DNA of 64,000 nucleotides, taken from Lumnitzera littorea. Its lineage: Eukaryota; Streptophyta; Magnoliopsida; Myrtales; Combretaceae. The position numbers and the translations under genes were made by a program. Shown one piece after another: positions 45,354 to 57,071 of the stretch (positions are counted from its first letter, which is position 1; each line of letters starts with the position of its first letter). Under the pieces are notes generated by a model. That model was given only the letters and a program-made list of their open reading frames with translations. It did not search any database and had not been told where the DNA came from. The stretch lies in the NCBI GenBank assembly GCA_024138015.1, contig JAMXBB010000003.1, positions 74,222,372 through 74,286,371 of the forward strand, in the 5' to 3' direction.

Positions 45354-45766
45354 GAATATCAATGCCTTAGTCTTTGATCAATTTTAGTCACCTTCTCTAA
45401 CACATGTTCAACTCCTTCTACGTGAAGAAATATTTAAGACTCTTATGAAAAGTGAGAATTTTACACTTCTTGCCATACAAATAGTGCCTTTACAACTTGA
45501 GCACCAAAATTACTATGGCTAACTCTAAGCCATATATAGGATAGTTCTTCTCATAAGGCTTTAACTGGTGGGACGCATAAGCAACCACCCTTCCTTCTTG
45601 CATTAGTACATAGCCTAAGCCTTAGTGCAAGGCATTACTATAGATCATGCACTCATTCCTACTATTAAGCAGTGCTAAGACCAGAGTTGTCATCAATTTG
45701 TCCTTCAGCCTTTGAAAAATTTCCTCATATTGGTTGCTCCATTCAAACTTCACTCCTTTTTAAGCT
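45354..45766 (-). pseudogene. RNase H remnant of chromovirus F
   Basis: Reverse-strand text: EEIFQRLKDKLMTTLVLALL, then YSNALHQGLGYVLMQEGRVV, then YASHQLKPYEKNYPIYGLEL, then RHYLYGKKCKILTFHKSLKY. It is a Tekay-like chromovirus RNase H. The catalytic aspartate of YSDAS is N, and TDHKSL is TFHKSL. Element E cuts it at 45767. Confidence 0.85.
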
Positions 45767-47682
45767 TGTTGAACCTAAAAATTTCGGTTTTTATTTATTT
45801 TCCTTAATTTGATTTAAACAAAACACTAATGCCGATTTAGTTTAAATCTTTGAGTGAAATTAAGGAAAATCCAATTTCTTGTTCTTGAAAACAAAAGGAG
45901 TTGCCACTCGACAAAATTAGGAAAAATAAACAAATTAGGGTTTGACAAATAGTCAGGTTTAAGTTCCTTAGCCAATTTACTTTTCATTTAAGGAAAGTTC
46001 CTAAAAAAGGGTCCTAAAATTTTTATTTTTTTTAAAAATTCTAACATGTCTTAATTTTCAAGAGGATTTTTTTTTTTTTGAAAAATAAATTTTCTTGGTG
46101 ATAAAACATTTATTTATTTATCTATGTATATTTTTATTATTTATATTTTTTTAAGAAAAAAAATAAAAAAATAAAGAAAACAAAGCTCTTCCTCTCTTTT
46201 CTCTTTTTTTTTTCTCTCTCTTTTTTCTTTTTTCTGATTTTTCATTTTTTAATACAATTTATTACAATAGAATACATTAAAAAGGAAGAAAAAAATAAAT
46301 TAAAAAAGATAAAACAAAATGAAATGAAAAATACAAAATCAAAGAAAATGAGGACCGGAGCAAAGAGCACTTATGTGAGTTGGACTTAGTCTTTAGAGTC
46401 GATCGGGCCAACAAATCTACGTTGGATCCAGTCAATTAGGTTGCACCCTTAAGCTTGTTGTAGTGATCGAGATGGCTTCCTTACGATTGTTTTTTATGCA
46501 AAAGAATCATGGGAGAGATAAGATTCATGAGAATTTTATTGCAAATAGGGTAAGGGGTTTAATGAGGGATTTGTGGTGTTTGGTGCAGATGTTTGGTGGT
46601 TTAAAGATAGGATGGTGGCAATGGTGTTAGGTCATAGTCGGTAGTGGATATTCGAGGTGAAGGAAGCTGGTACTTGGGGGTTTTAGAGTACTACGATTCT
46701 AGTCATGGTGTTTATTTGGCATGGAGAGTGGTAATTTGTGATGTTTTGCTAAGGTAGTATGGCATTAGGGTTTAGATGGGTTGTAGCTAATGTTGCTTAA
46801 GCTAGGGGTTATGGCATCAAGCAAGGGTGGTTGGGCTAGGGAGCCATCAAACTAGGTAGTTTATTGGTGGTAGTAGCCGCCTTTGAAAAAGGCCAAGGAG
46901 AGCGGAAATTTAGAGAGAGAGAGAGAGAGAGAGAATTTGGGGATGTAATATTGAGTATGTAAAACTATCAACTCCCCTTCAAAATAAAGCTATGACATGT
47001 CTTTTTTATTAGTTCGAGCTTCGTTAAGAAAGGAAGGAATCTTTAATGGCCGAATCGGCCATGGTTGACAAATCTCGGATATCAAGCTTTTTGCTTGATT
47101 TCATGGATGATTTGATCCTTTGATCCTAATGTATTTAGTTGAATTTTGAGTTAGATTCAATATAATCCCATGGTATCTACATGATTTTACCATATGGTAA
47201 AATCGTATAGATAAGGCCATTGAATATGGCGACAAGCTTAATCCTGTTAGCTTAGGAAGGTGTTGGATTCGTAGGATTCAGATGTTGAAGGTGACAAAGA
47301 AAATGTGTTTTCAAAATACATATTCTACGTGAAATAAAAAGAAAGGCACAAACGCGCCTAGTAACCTTTTCCATGCACATACATTTGTCTTATCGTCAAG
47401 CCATTGGCCTATACCTTATTTATATATGTAATTAAATTGCATATATGAACTATGTTGGCTTGGTCTAGATTTAATTCTCAACTTAGGCCCAATATTTCCT
47501 TTATGAATTATTTATTTAAGACCCAAATTAAATAGTATTTAAAATACTAAAGCTATTTCAAATTATTATTTTATTTTATTTTTATTGTATACTTTTTTAA
47601 AAAGAAAATTTCTAAATTAAGACCCTTTTCAACTATTCTAAAAGAAATACATAAAAATATAGGAGAAAAAATGGTGTCTATA
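45767..47682 (-). repeat. 3' LTR of element E
   Basis: 1,916 bp. On the reverse strand it starts TATAGACACCATTTTTTC and ends GGTTCAACA. Ends and internal marks, such as the (AG)n run at 46914-46933 and the GGAGTTGCCACTCGAC phrase near the end, relate it to LTRs C and D. The flank at 45762-45766 is AAGCT; the partner flank is outside the window. Confidence 0.8.
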
Positions 47683-47921
47683 GTTGCCCTTCTTTGTGGT
47701 GAAATTCAAATAAAACCTTACCAAAAAGACGAAAGAGACATTGTTTTAGCCTTGGGGATGAAACTGTCTTAAGAAGTGCCATAACCAGCTAACTTAAGTC
47801 CGATGCATTGGGGATTTGTTGAAAGGAGTAAGATGGTGCTCTAGAAGTTGATTGAAATATTAGAGTGAGTTTTAAAAGGGTCTAATGCTCAAGGAGCTAG
47901 CTAAAGTCGTTAAACTTACTA
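47683..47921. other. Region between LTR and array in element E
   Basis: On the reverse strand the LTR is preceded by ACAAAGAAGGGCAAC, a likely polypurine tract (47683-47697). The remainder has no recognised feature. Confidence 0.5.
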
Positions 47922-48963
47922 AAAGAGGAGTAGCACCCATATAGATTAGTAAGAACCCTAAAAGACATAGAAAGGAGGATAGTACCCCTATAGGCTGGTT
48001 AAAACCCTAATAAATACTAAATAATGGGTAGCACCCCTATGGATTAGCAAGAACCTTAAATAGTACTAGAAAGATGGTGGCATTACTATGGGTTGGCAAG
48101 AATCCTAAACAGTACTAAACAGAGGGTAGAATCCCTATGGGCTAGCAAGAACCTTAAATAATATTGAAAGGATAGTAGCGTCCCTATGGGCTAGCTAAAA
48201 GCTTAAAGAGTACTAACTTGAAGGTGACGCTTTTATGGGCTGGCAAGAACCTAGAAAGAGGTAGGGCCCTTGTAGGATGGCAAGAACCCTAAATAATACT
48301 TAACAAAGGGTAGAACTCCTATGGGTTGGTAAGAACCCTAAATAATACTAAGAGGGTAATGGCTGGTAAGAACCCTAAATGAAATTGGAAAGAGGGTAGT
48401 ACCCTTATGGGTTAGCAAGAACCCTAAACAATACTGAATAGAGGGAAGTGCCCTTGTAAGCTAGCAAGAACCTTAAATAATATTGGAAGGAGAGTAGCGC
48501 TCCTAAAGGCTAGCAAGACCCTAAAAAGAGGGTAGTGCCTCTATGTGTTGGTAAGAACCCTAAATGATACTGAATGAAGGGTAGCACTCTTGTGGGCTAA
48601 CAAGAACCCAAAACAATATTGAAAGGAAGGTAGTACCCTTATGAGTTGGCTAGAACCCTAAAGAATACTAAATGGAGGGTAACATCCTTATGGGTTAGCA
48701 AGATCCCTAAACAATACTAAAAAGAGGATAACGCCCTTATGAGATTGTAAGAACCCTAAATGATATTGAATAGAGGGTAGTGCCCCTATAGGCTAGTAAG
48801 AACCTTAAACAATATTGGAAGGAGGGTGGCAACCTTGTAGGTTACTAAGGACCTTAAATAATACTAGAAAGAAGGTAGCACCCCTATGAGCTAGTAGGAG
48901 CCCTAAACGATATTGAATGGAGGGTAATGCCCTTGTGGGTTAGTAAGAACCCTAAACAATAAA
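47922..48963 (-). repeat. Tandem array, ~50-bp unit, in 3' UTR of element E
   Basis: About 20 imperfect units of roughly 50 bp. On the plus strand the core runs GAGGGTAGTACCCTTATGGG, then TTAGCAAGAACCCTAAACAA, then TACTGAAT. Some units are shortened (for example near 48345-48370 and 48500-48540). It lies between pol and the 3' LTR, exactly where Tat/Ogre elements are known to carry variable tandem repeats that can seed satellites. Confidence 0.9.
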
Positions 48964-49638
48964 TGCAAATGCAATTTTAAAAGAAAAAAAAAACCGTCTT
49001 AGCTTTATGCTAAAATGCATCGAAGCACTGACTTAGCCTTATTAATAGCGTTCAAATAGTTAGGCATTTTCTTAAGAAGTCCGAATCAAGACCAAAGACT
49101 CTTCCTTAGAAATGCATTTTAATCTTGTAATGGAGTATGCAAAGTCCTACTTACTAGCAACTTTAAGGAGAGTAACCTAACATATGAAATGCCTATTCAA
49201 ATTTATAGCTACACATCAATCCCTGATTTCTCAATTGAACTACCTTTTAGCTTCACCCGACCAGACCCAGGTCCTTATTTTTGATTGAGTAATACTTATT
49301 TGCCACGAGATATTTGCTCTTCTAAATATGGTCTTGCCTTGAAAAATAGAAAACAAATCTCCCCATCGAAGGGGATGAATCCGTAATACAATATTTTAAG
49401 AGTTTTCATTAATCATCATTGTTCTAAAGCTTGCACTCATATTCTCTCGTGTTTGCAGTGTGCAGGTTCTGTTTTTAGTGGAATAAGAGAAAAGGACCTT
49501 TTGATGGAGCGAGTGGGAATCATTTAATGTTGATGATTACTAGGGATACTAGCTTTGCTTGTAGAAAATGAAAATTAAACCATAGTAATATTTAAGATTG
49601 TTAGCATCTTGCATTCTAAGTAAAAATTCCATTAATGT
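48964..49638. other. 3' UTR of element E between array and pol
   Basis: No coding or repeat structure recognised. Confidence 0.45.
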
Positions 49639-50790
49639 TCAGGGGTAGTATAACTTCACTTCATTTGTACTTATAAGGTCTCTTAAATTTGGACCATCCA
49701 TTTGTGACAAAATTAAAGCCCCTCTTAGCAACACTCTTTTTCACAAATAAGGACCTTTGTAATTTGGAGAGAATTTCCCTTTAGGATCTTGAACATTAGA
49801 GAGAACCATTCTCAATACTACATCACCTTCTTTGAAATTCTAAGGTTGTACCTATTTATTTAAAGCTTGAACCATTCTTTGTTGATGGCACTTTTTGTAA
49901 CATAGGGTTGTTAATTTCTTTTCATCAATTAAATTCAACTTCTTTATGTGCCTCTTTACCCAATCAGCCTCATCCAATTGAGTTTCTGATAGCATTGGAT
50001 CTCAATTTCCATTGGTAATATAGCTTCAATGCCATATACTAAGGAATAGGGTGCTACCCCAATCGACATCTTGATAGAAGTTCAATAGGCCATGATTGCA
50101 AATGATAACATCTCGTGCCATCTTCTCAATGATTTTCTTGAGATTTTTGTCAGTTGCTTCTACAGTTTCGTTCATATGAGGTTAATAGGGAGTGGGATTT
50201 CTACAAATGATCTTAAACTACTAACACAACTCTGACATGAGTTTGTTGTTGAGATTTGTGTCGTTATCGGTAATGGTTGTTTTTGGAGTCCTGTATCAAG
50301 CCCAAATGTCCCTTTTAATGAACTTGACCATTATTCCTTTAGTATGAATAAGATGAGGCTTTAACCTATTTACTGAAATAGTTGATAGCCACCAGTATGA
50401 AACGATGACCGTTGGATGCCTTCGAAGTGATTGGGTCGATGATGTTTATACCCCACTTTGAAAATGGCCAAGGTGTAGATAGTGTATGTAAATGTTGAGG
50501 TGAAGGATTTATCTTGTTTGCATAAACTTGGCATAAGTGGTAGTGCTTGATATGTTTGATGCAATTGCCTTCCATAGTTGACCAATAGTATCCCAATCTC
50601 ATAATCTTTTTGGTGAGCATGTACCCTTCATATGGAGGCTAGAAACTTCCTCATATACTTCCTTCAGTGAAACCTTTGATTCCTTTCCATATATACCATA
50701 AGAGTGTACCATCAAACGATTACTAGCACAAGGTAGATTTGCTTATTAAGAGTTGGGTAGCCAACCTCTTGATCGTCTTTCTTTTCAGCC
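49639..50790 (-). pseudogene. Integrase remnant of element E
   Basis: On the reverse strand, 50366-50620 reads KKIMRLGYYWSTMEGNCIKH, then CQVYANKINPSPQHLHTLST and PWPFSKWGINIIDPITSKAS, then GHRFILVAINYFSK. The zinc-domain C-x2-C has lost its first Cys (HYHLCQVY) and the first catalytic D is N (AINYF for AIDYF). Further on, MNETVEATDKNLKKIIEKMA holds the third acidic residue (E). The C-terminus ends LYYP, stop (49639-49641). Frameshifts separate these blocks. It matches Tat/Ogre integrases; no chromodomain. Confidence 0.85.
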
Positions 50791-51950
50791 TCATCAAGGT
50801 ATGTGCCTTGTTGCAAAAAGATTTTGATGTCATAGTACTAAGGCTTTTCATCATGTGCATCTTTGATCGCTAGATAGAAAGCAGGCTTTCGTTAATTTCA
50901 ATCTTTAGTGGCTAAATTTCTATGCCATCGAATATTTGAACCATAGACACCAAGGTAGGTAGAGCATTGGTGAATTGGTTTTGAGTCCTTGGGATATACA
51001 TAAATGTAATTTCCTCAAACTTCTCCACTAACTTAGTCAAGTGTTGGAGGTAAGGCATTAATTTGGGGTCTTTTGTTTTATATTTGCGTTGAGCCTAGCA
51101 AATTATCATCAACAAATCCCCATATACTTCTAACTCATGTGTCTCTTTATCTAAGGCCATTTTAAGTCCTATAATACATACCTTATATTTAGCAATATTA
51201 TTAGTGTACAGGAAAATGAACGTTATAACCATCAAGAATTGTATACCTTCAAGGGATATCAATATTGCCCTAATTTCACATCTAGATACATTGATAGCTC
51301 CATCAAAGAGTATCTTCTATTTAAAAAAGTTATTTGTCTTTTTCTTTATCAGAATCACCATTAGCTACCAAGATATCTCGTTGGGAAATCTAACTTGCAC
51401 TTCCCAAAGAGTATCTTTAGAAGGATTCTCTACTAGTTGATCTATTAGGGCTTGCCCCATGACTAAACTTTGACTCACATATGTGATGTCGAACTCAGAT
51501 AGTAGTAGTTACTACTTTGAAATCTTGCCAATTAAGGTCGACTTTTTTGCTAAAGACTTCAAGGGATCATGTTGTGTTAGCAATTCAATCTAATAGTAGA
51601 ATGTGTATTGTATGAGACAATGTATGACAAGCACATTCTTTCAATTTTAGAATATTTCTACTCTCCTTTTGTAAATTTCTTACTTAAATAGTATATAGCC
51701 TGCTCTTTCTCTTCCTCATCTCTCTATCCAAGCATATATCCTATAGATTCCGGCAATATGGTTAGTTATAGAAACAATGGCTTCCTAAGTTTAAGAGCTA
51801 CCAGAATTGGAGGGTTCATAAGGTATTTCTTAATTGTTGTGAAGGCTTCCTCGCACTCTTCATCTCAATTTATATTAACATTCTTCTTTAGCAACTTAAA
51901 TAAGGAACGATATTTATTTGTGAGTTGAGATATAAACATAGCTATGTAGT
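50791..51950 (-). pseudogene. RNase H remnant of element E
   Basis: Reverse-strand text includes ELEVYGDLLMIIC, then RKYKTKDPKLMPYLQHLTKL, then VEKFEEITFMYIPRTQNQFT and LVSMVQIFDGIEI. These match the second half of the Tat-type RNase H and its ATLASM-like connection to integrase. Upstream parts (about 51200-51950) are more broken. Confidence 0.75.
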
Positions 51951-52790
51951 TTAACCTACCCAATAAACCCTTAATCTCTTAAGTGTATATGGAGAAGGCA
52001 CGTTGAGTATTGCTTTGACTTCATCAGGATTTACTTTGATGCCTCTTTGGCTGATTATAAATCCTAGCAATTTTCCTGACATCACCTCAAAAGTACACTT
52101 CTCTAGATTCAGCACTAATAGAAATTTCCTTAATTTGTTGAATAGCTTCCTTAGATTGGCTACATGATTCTCCCCCTTTTTAGATTTCACAATCATATCA
52201 TCAACATATACATCTACTTCCTTATGCATCATGTCATGAAAGATTATGACCATTGCCCTTTGGTAAGTTGCCTTGGCATTTTTGAGTCCAAAGGGCATCA
52301 CCTTGTAGCAAAACATGGCCCAAGTGGTAATGAAGGTCATCTTGGTATTATTTTTTTTAGACATTTTGATTTGATTGTGTCCAAAGAAGCCATCCATAAA
52401 TGAGAAGAGATGATTTTTGGTTGTATTACCTACCAAGACATCTTTGTAAGGTAAAGGAAAATTATCCTTAAGTGTTGCTTGATTAAGATCTCACAAATCT
52501 ACACACAATCTAACTTTCCCATCTTCTTCATTACGAGTACAATGTTGGCTACCCACTTAGGATAATCAGATACCTTAATAAAACCAACCTCAAGTAATTT
52601 ATTGACTTCTTCTTTTATTTTTAACAAGATATTTGATCGAAATCTCCTTAGTTTATGCTTCTTAAGTTTGATGTCCTCTCGTGTAGGTAGGTGATGGACT
52701 ATAATCGAAGGATCTAGCTTGGGCATATCCCCATAAGACAATGTGAACACATCTTGATACTTAGATAACAACATGGTTATCTCTACTTTC
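51951..52790 (-). pseudogene. Reverse transcriptase remnant of element E
   Basis: On the reverse strand: GDMPKLDPSIIVHHLPTRED, then KIKEEVNKLLEVGFIKVSDY, PKWVANIVLVMKKMGKL (52499-52774), a short broken stretch, then FSFMDGFFGHNQIKMSK, TFITTWAMFCYKVMPFGLKN, and the catalytic VYVDDMIVKSKKGE with YVDD at 52208-52197 intact, ending LRVYWVG. It is the best preserved gene of E (161 open codons in 51951-52436) but a stop and a frame change separate the two halves. Confidence 0.88.
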
Positions 52791-52999
52791 TACTCTTCTT
52801 TTAATTTTCCTCCAGTCCTCAAATTCTTTGGATTATCATTGGTCTTTATATTGATTGTTTCAGTTGGCTCATCAATGGAAATTCTACCCTATTCATGTTT
52901 TTGCCAGCTTTCTTGTATTTCACTATGGTCATCAACATTACTCTCGATGACTAACCCAAAAGGGTTAAGAGTGATATTAATATTTTTATCGTATACCTA

Positions 53000-53880
53000 C
53001 ACGAGGTATCTTCAACTTTCATTTAGAGGATTAGATCCAAGCAAGAAGTATATTGAGGAAATAAGTATGAGTAATGAAGTATAATGGAGAAAAAAGGAAT
53101 TGATATTTTATTGAATATTAAAGGAATTCTCACAAGTACATCAGAGAACAATAATGATTATTGAAAACTCAGAAAAAAGTTAGACTACGGTTCATCCTTT
53201 ACCTTAGGGAAGACCTATTGCTATTTGTAGGGATAAAGAACCAATTATTCATATGTGGAGCTTGTGGGATGGGCCCATCGATTCCACTTTGTTAAGGAAT
53301 TTTTCTTTAGAAGATTTAGGGGTCTGAGTGTCAACTCGGACAAATGTATTGGTTAGTAGTGGAAAGGTCATTGGGGCATAGTACAATCTATCATCCCTTT
53401 TGCCCCTTTCTAGTTTCAATCGAAATTCTTCAATTGGGTTAGAAAATAACTAAGGCCATAGGTTCCAAGCTAGCCTTCCTTAAACTTCACCTTCTTCATC
53501 TCTCCTTTGTCGAGACCAGTAACCATGTACACCTCATCAAATATTTGTAAGTCAAAGTCCTACTTTTTAGAGCTTATATAGGGTATGGCCGTTTCTTTAT
53601 AAATATCATACTACTGATCTCCAAGAATTTTTATCGCTTGGCCATTTGAGATAAACTTGACCTTCTAATGTAGGCTTGAACGTATGGCTCCTACTGAGTA
53701 TATCCAAGGTCTTCCCAAGAGCAAGTTAAAGGATGTCAAGATGTCTAAAACCTCAAACCGAATACTGAATGTTTAATAGCCAATATCAATCGACAAGTCT
53801 ATCCTCCCTATAATCTCCCTTTTGGATTTGTCAAAAGCCTGAATTGTAGTAAAACTTGGTTTAATTGTAGTTGTGTTGAC
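53000..53880 (-). pseudogene. Protease remnant of element E, cut by element I
   Basis: On the reverse strand from 53880: TIQAFDKSKREIIGRIDLSI, then FEVLDILTSFNLLLGRPWIY, then VKFISNGQAIKILGDQ. LLGRPWI is the conserved C-terminal half of Tat/Ogre proteases. The active-site half must lie on the far side of element I, outside the window. The stretch 53000-53450 is the linker to RT with little conservation. Confidence 0.8.
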
Positions 53881-56800
53881 TGTAAACCCTAAAGCCAACC
53901 CAAGTAACCATAGGTTTGAACTTAAAACCCAAGGTTTAGGACGATCAGCTAAAGGATCCGATCAAACCCAAATTATAAACTATTTAACAAAATACCAGTA
54001 AAAATGACCCTGTAAACTTAAATTTAAGAAAGTAAGTAGTAAAATAGGAGACTATAAAATTTTTAAATTTTAAGCATAATAATTGCTAATTACCGAAAAG
54101 GCAAAAAATGTAATATAATAACTAATAAATTAGTAGAGATAGATTATATATATACTAAAAATTTTAGAATGATCAAAATAATATTTAGGAATGTTCACGT
54201 GTACCCTACATGTATTTACGTGTAGATAAAAATACGCGTAATTGCTAAAATAGGCCGAAAATTAAGTAAATAATTAAAGAAAAATACAAAATAATTATAA
54301 AAAAATCAGAAAAAAATCAGAAGAAGATATCTGCAACTAGATCAGGTCGTGACTGAAAAGAAAAAAAAATTAGCCAATAAGAATTTGCCAAACTAAAAGC
54401 CTAAAATCAAGGAAATGGGCAAAATCCCATCAAATTAATACACATTAATTACTATGTTTGTCTATAAATAAGGAAAAAATTCTTAGAAGACATTTGGACA
54501 GTTTGTAATCTGAGAAAAATCGAAACACAAGAAAAATCGAGAGAAATTCCAGAACATAAAAAAAAAAAAAGGAAAACTGTGCAGATTAGCAAGGTGAACT
54601 AAAACCACCACCCACCACCACCTGCGACCGAACCACCACCACCACCCTACACTAGGACCAGCGTCTGGACTGGCCGACAGCCTTGGACCGGGTTTGGACG
54701 GCCAGAAAGCTTTGAACCGGTTAGTCATTTATTCACCCCGATTTTTGAATAATTTTGTAAAATTAGTTATTCTGCCCAAAAAATTATGAAACTTGTTATT
54801 CTGAGGTTTTATTGTATGTAGATTTAGGGAAAAATATTGATTTAGTTTAATTATGTCTGGAAATATAGGGTTCTTAAGAAATTGATCAAAACCGAGCATG
54901 AGTAAACCGGAAATTAAATAGGTTTAGGGATGTAGTTTGGGGCTCGAAATGTTTCTGTAGGATTCTCATATGATTTAGAACAGTGCTATGAAGCCCTTTT
55001 TTTTTAATTAATTTTCGAAAATTTTAAGTTAATTTTTAGCCCTAAAATGATGGTAAAATTGGGTGATTTGGGATTAATTAGGTAATTAGGAAGTTAATTA
55101 CTGATTTGGATCTTGATTAGATGATTAAGGAAGTTAATCTCTGCAGTGGAACCCTAATCCTAGCTTTTAGGTACTAATTATGGTTAATTAGGGAAATTAG
55201 GTAAAGAATATGAGAAATTAGGAATATGTGAAAATATAAATTACTAAATTTAAAAAAATAAAGTTATTTAGATAATATTATAATTGAAATCAGAAAAATA
55301 ATAAATCTGAATTAATATTTAATTTTAAGTAAATATCTTAAAATGTAAGATTTTTACACATCGGGAATAAATCCGATATCCCAATTAGGGTTAGTGTGTA
55401 CCGAATAGTTAGAATACCAAAATTACGACCCAATAGGATATTTGAATACCCGAGCATAAGGTGATTAATGTCATATTGGGATTCGAGCCTAATTACGACT
55501 TAGGAATTAAAACTAGAATCTAGTTTAGGAGCCGAACCCCAAAATAAAATACAACGAATTATTAATACGTTGTAGGTATACATGAGGAAAATGAGTTACA
55601 TTATAAATTAGAATAAGAATCCATAAAAATAAGTACTAAAAGGACCTCTTTGCATTATAGGACACCCAGAAACAAATCAACTCGCAATTTGAGGATCGAG
55701 CGGTCGAGCAAATTCAAGTAAGTTGGGTTATTGCTTATTGTAATAGAGTACTAGTTTTGTAGTGCTCGGAGACTTAGGCTTGTATATGCTTGTGATTGTA
55801 AGTAGTTTGCGCATGTGTTTGATGTATCTGAATTCGTGTTGGAATTTGTGCTGTGAGTGATTTTGTGACTGATTTAATTGGTATGAACTTGTTTGAAAAC
55901 CTTAACCGGAATTTAATCTTAGTCGACCATAATAACCGAAAACGTCATGCATTGCAACCCGTTAGGGGATCATAGGACTCTCCAACCAAATACCGACCCC
56001 TTCGAAAGGGATAGCGCAGGATTGCAAAATGGTCCCTTCTTCATCCTCAGTCGAACTAAGTGACAGGAGAGGAGGTCGCGGCGGGGGTGAAGTCAATGGT
56101 TCGAAGGTAGTCGCGGGAGGAGCGAGGTCTCCATTGCACAAGCCTGAGTTTGGTTGTGAGCTGCTGCATAACATGGAACTCCTCAACCCGGATCGGAGCC
56201 GGTGAAATTTCTCTGATTTCACAACGGACCGGACTACGTTGTGCGATGACACTTGATTGTTGCATTGCAGGAAAATAATTGTTTGATAACCCTGTTTGTG
56301 CTTGTATGCATTCATGAGTCTCCAATTCAACTTACTGAGCTGTAGTTGCTCATACCCTTATAGATCCTTTTGCAGGTTCTGATTTGTAATCTCTTCAAGT
56401 ACCATGCCGCCCTACAATTATCCAGAGGTTAGTCTTTTTGAGGCCAGGGGTATGAGGATCAAGTTATTTAGCATAATGTGTAACTAGACTGACCTTGTAG
56501 TTAAAGGTTGAAGACTGTTAGATATTCTGTAAATTAGTAGACTGTGGTGATTTTGTAAATCTTCCTAGGAAGCTCAGTGGACTTATTTATATGATTATCT
56601 ATGTTTAATAGTAATTTGAGTTACTTATCATATTTGTAGTATAATCATTAATCGAACTGTTTACTTCAAAGCGAGTGGTCATCGACGCCTTGTGTAGATT
56701 ATCTCTATGGTAGGAACTGTGAGGCCAGTTTCTATCATAGAATGGTTTACACGGCGGGACTGTTGCGACTTCGCGACTTCGGGGCGTAACTGTTCTCGGT
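53881..56800 (+). repeat. 5' LTR of element I
   Basis: Begins TGTAAACCCTAAAGCC, identical in place to the 3' LTR start at 63344, and ends just before the primer site. The exact last base cannot be fixed because the 3' LTR runs off the window. About 2.9 kb. It contains a TATA box (54463-54470), an ACC-rich microsatellite (54602-54650) and a segment of higher GC (about 55960-56260) where open reverse frames are probably chance. Confidence 0.85.
54463..54470 (+). promoter_or_regulatory. TATA box of element I LTR
   Basis: TATAAATA, conserved in the 3' LTR copy (63926-63933). Transcription would start near 54495. Confidence 0.6.
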
Positions 56801-56812
56801 TGGTATCAGAGC
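56801..56812 (+). other. Primer binding site of element I
   Basis: TGGTATCAGAGC, perfect 12-base initiator-Met tRNA site. Confidence 0.95.
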
Positions 56813-57071
56813 GTAGTTTTAGTAAACTCGCTTTGAAGCGTCATACCTTAAAAGAAATAGACATTATAGGAATAATGAGAGTGGGTAATATTAAGTGGGC
56901 AATAAAAGATTGTATAACATAAGTAACTATAATCTTCAACATAGGAAATATTAATTGGTTTAATTATAACTACAGGGTCGAAGGGGAGAATTAATTCATA
57001 GTTGGATACGGTTTGGATGGAATGGAGAAGTCTCTCCCATTGATTATAGGGTGAAATTACAATGGCTATTG

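Larger units (their letters stand above)
45767..53880 (-). mobile_element. Tat/Ogre-like element E, downstream part (reverse strand)
   Basis: Read on the reverse strand from 53880: end of protease, RT, RNase H, integrase, 3' UTR with a tandem array, and a 1.9-kb 3' LTR. Protein motifs are those of the Tat/Ogre lineage. E inserted into the RNase H gene of chromovirus F, and was itself cut within protease by element I at 53881. Its gag and 5' LTR should lie to the right of element I, beyond the window. All genes carry stops or frameshifts, though RT has a 161-codon open stretch. Confidence 0.85.

Noticed and set aside
48200..48960. Interstitial telomere repeats (AACCCTAAA text)
   Set aside because: The motif occurs once per 50-bp unit and is not in tandem 7-bp form.
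47922..48963. CRISPR-like array
   Set aside because: Units are contiguous and degenerate with no unique spacers; it lies in a plant retrotransposon 3' UTR.
55962..56330. 122- and 89-codon reverse ORFs in the LTR of element I
   Set aside because: Overlapping frames in a GC-richer LTR part with no motif; likely chance, though the composition is mildly unusual.
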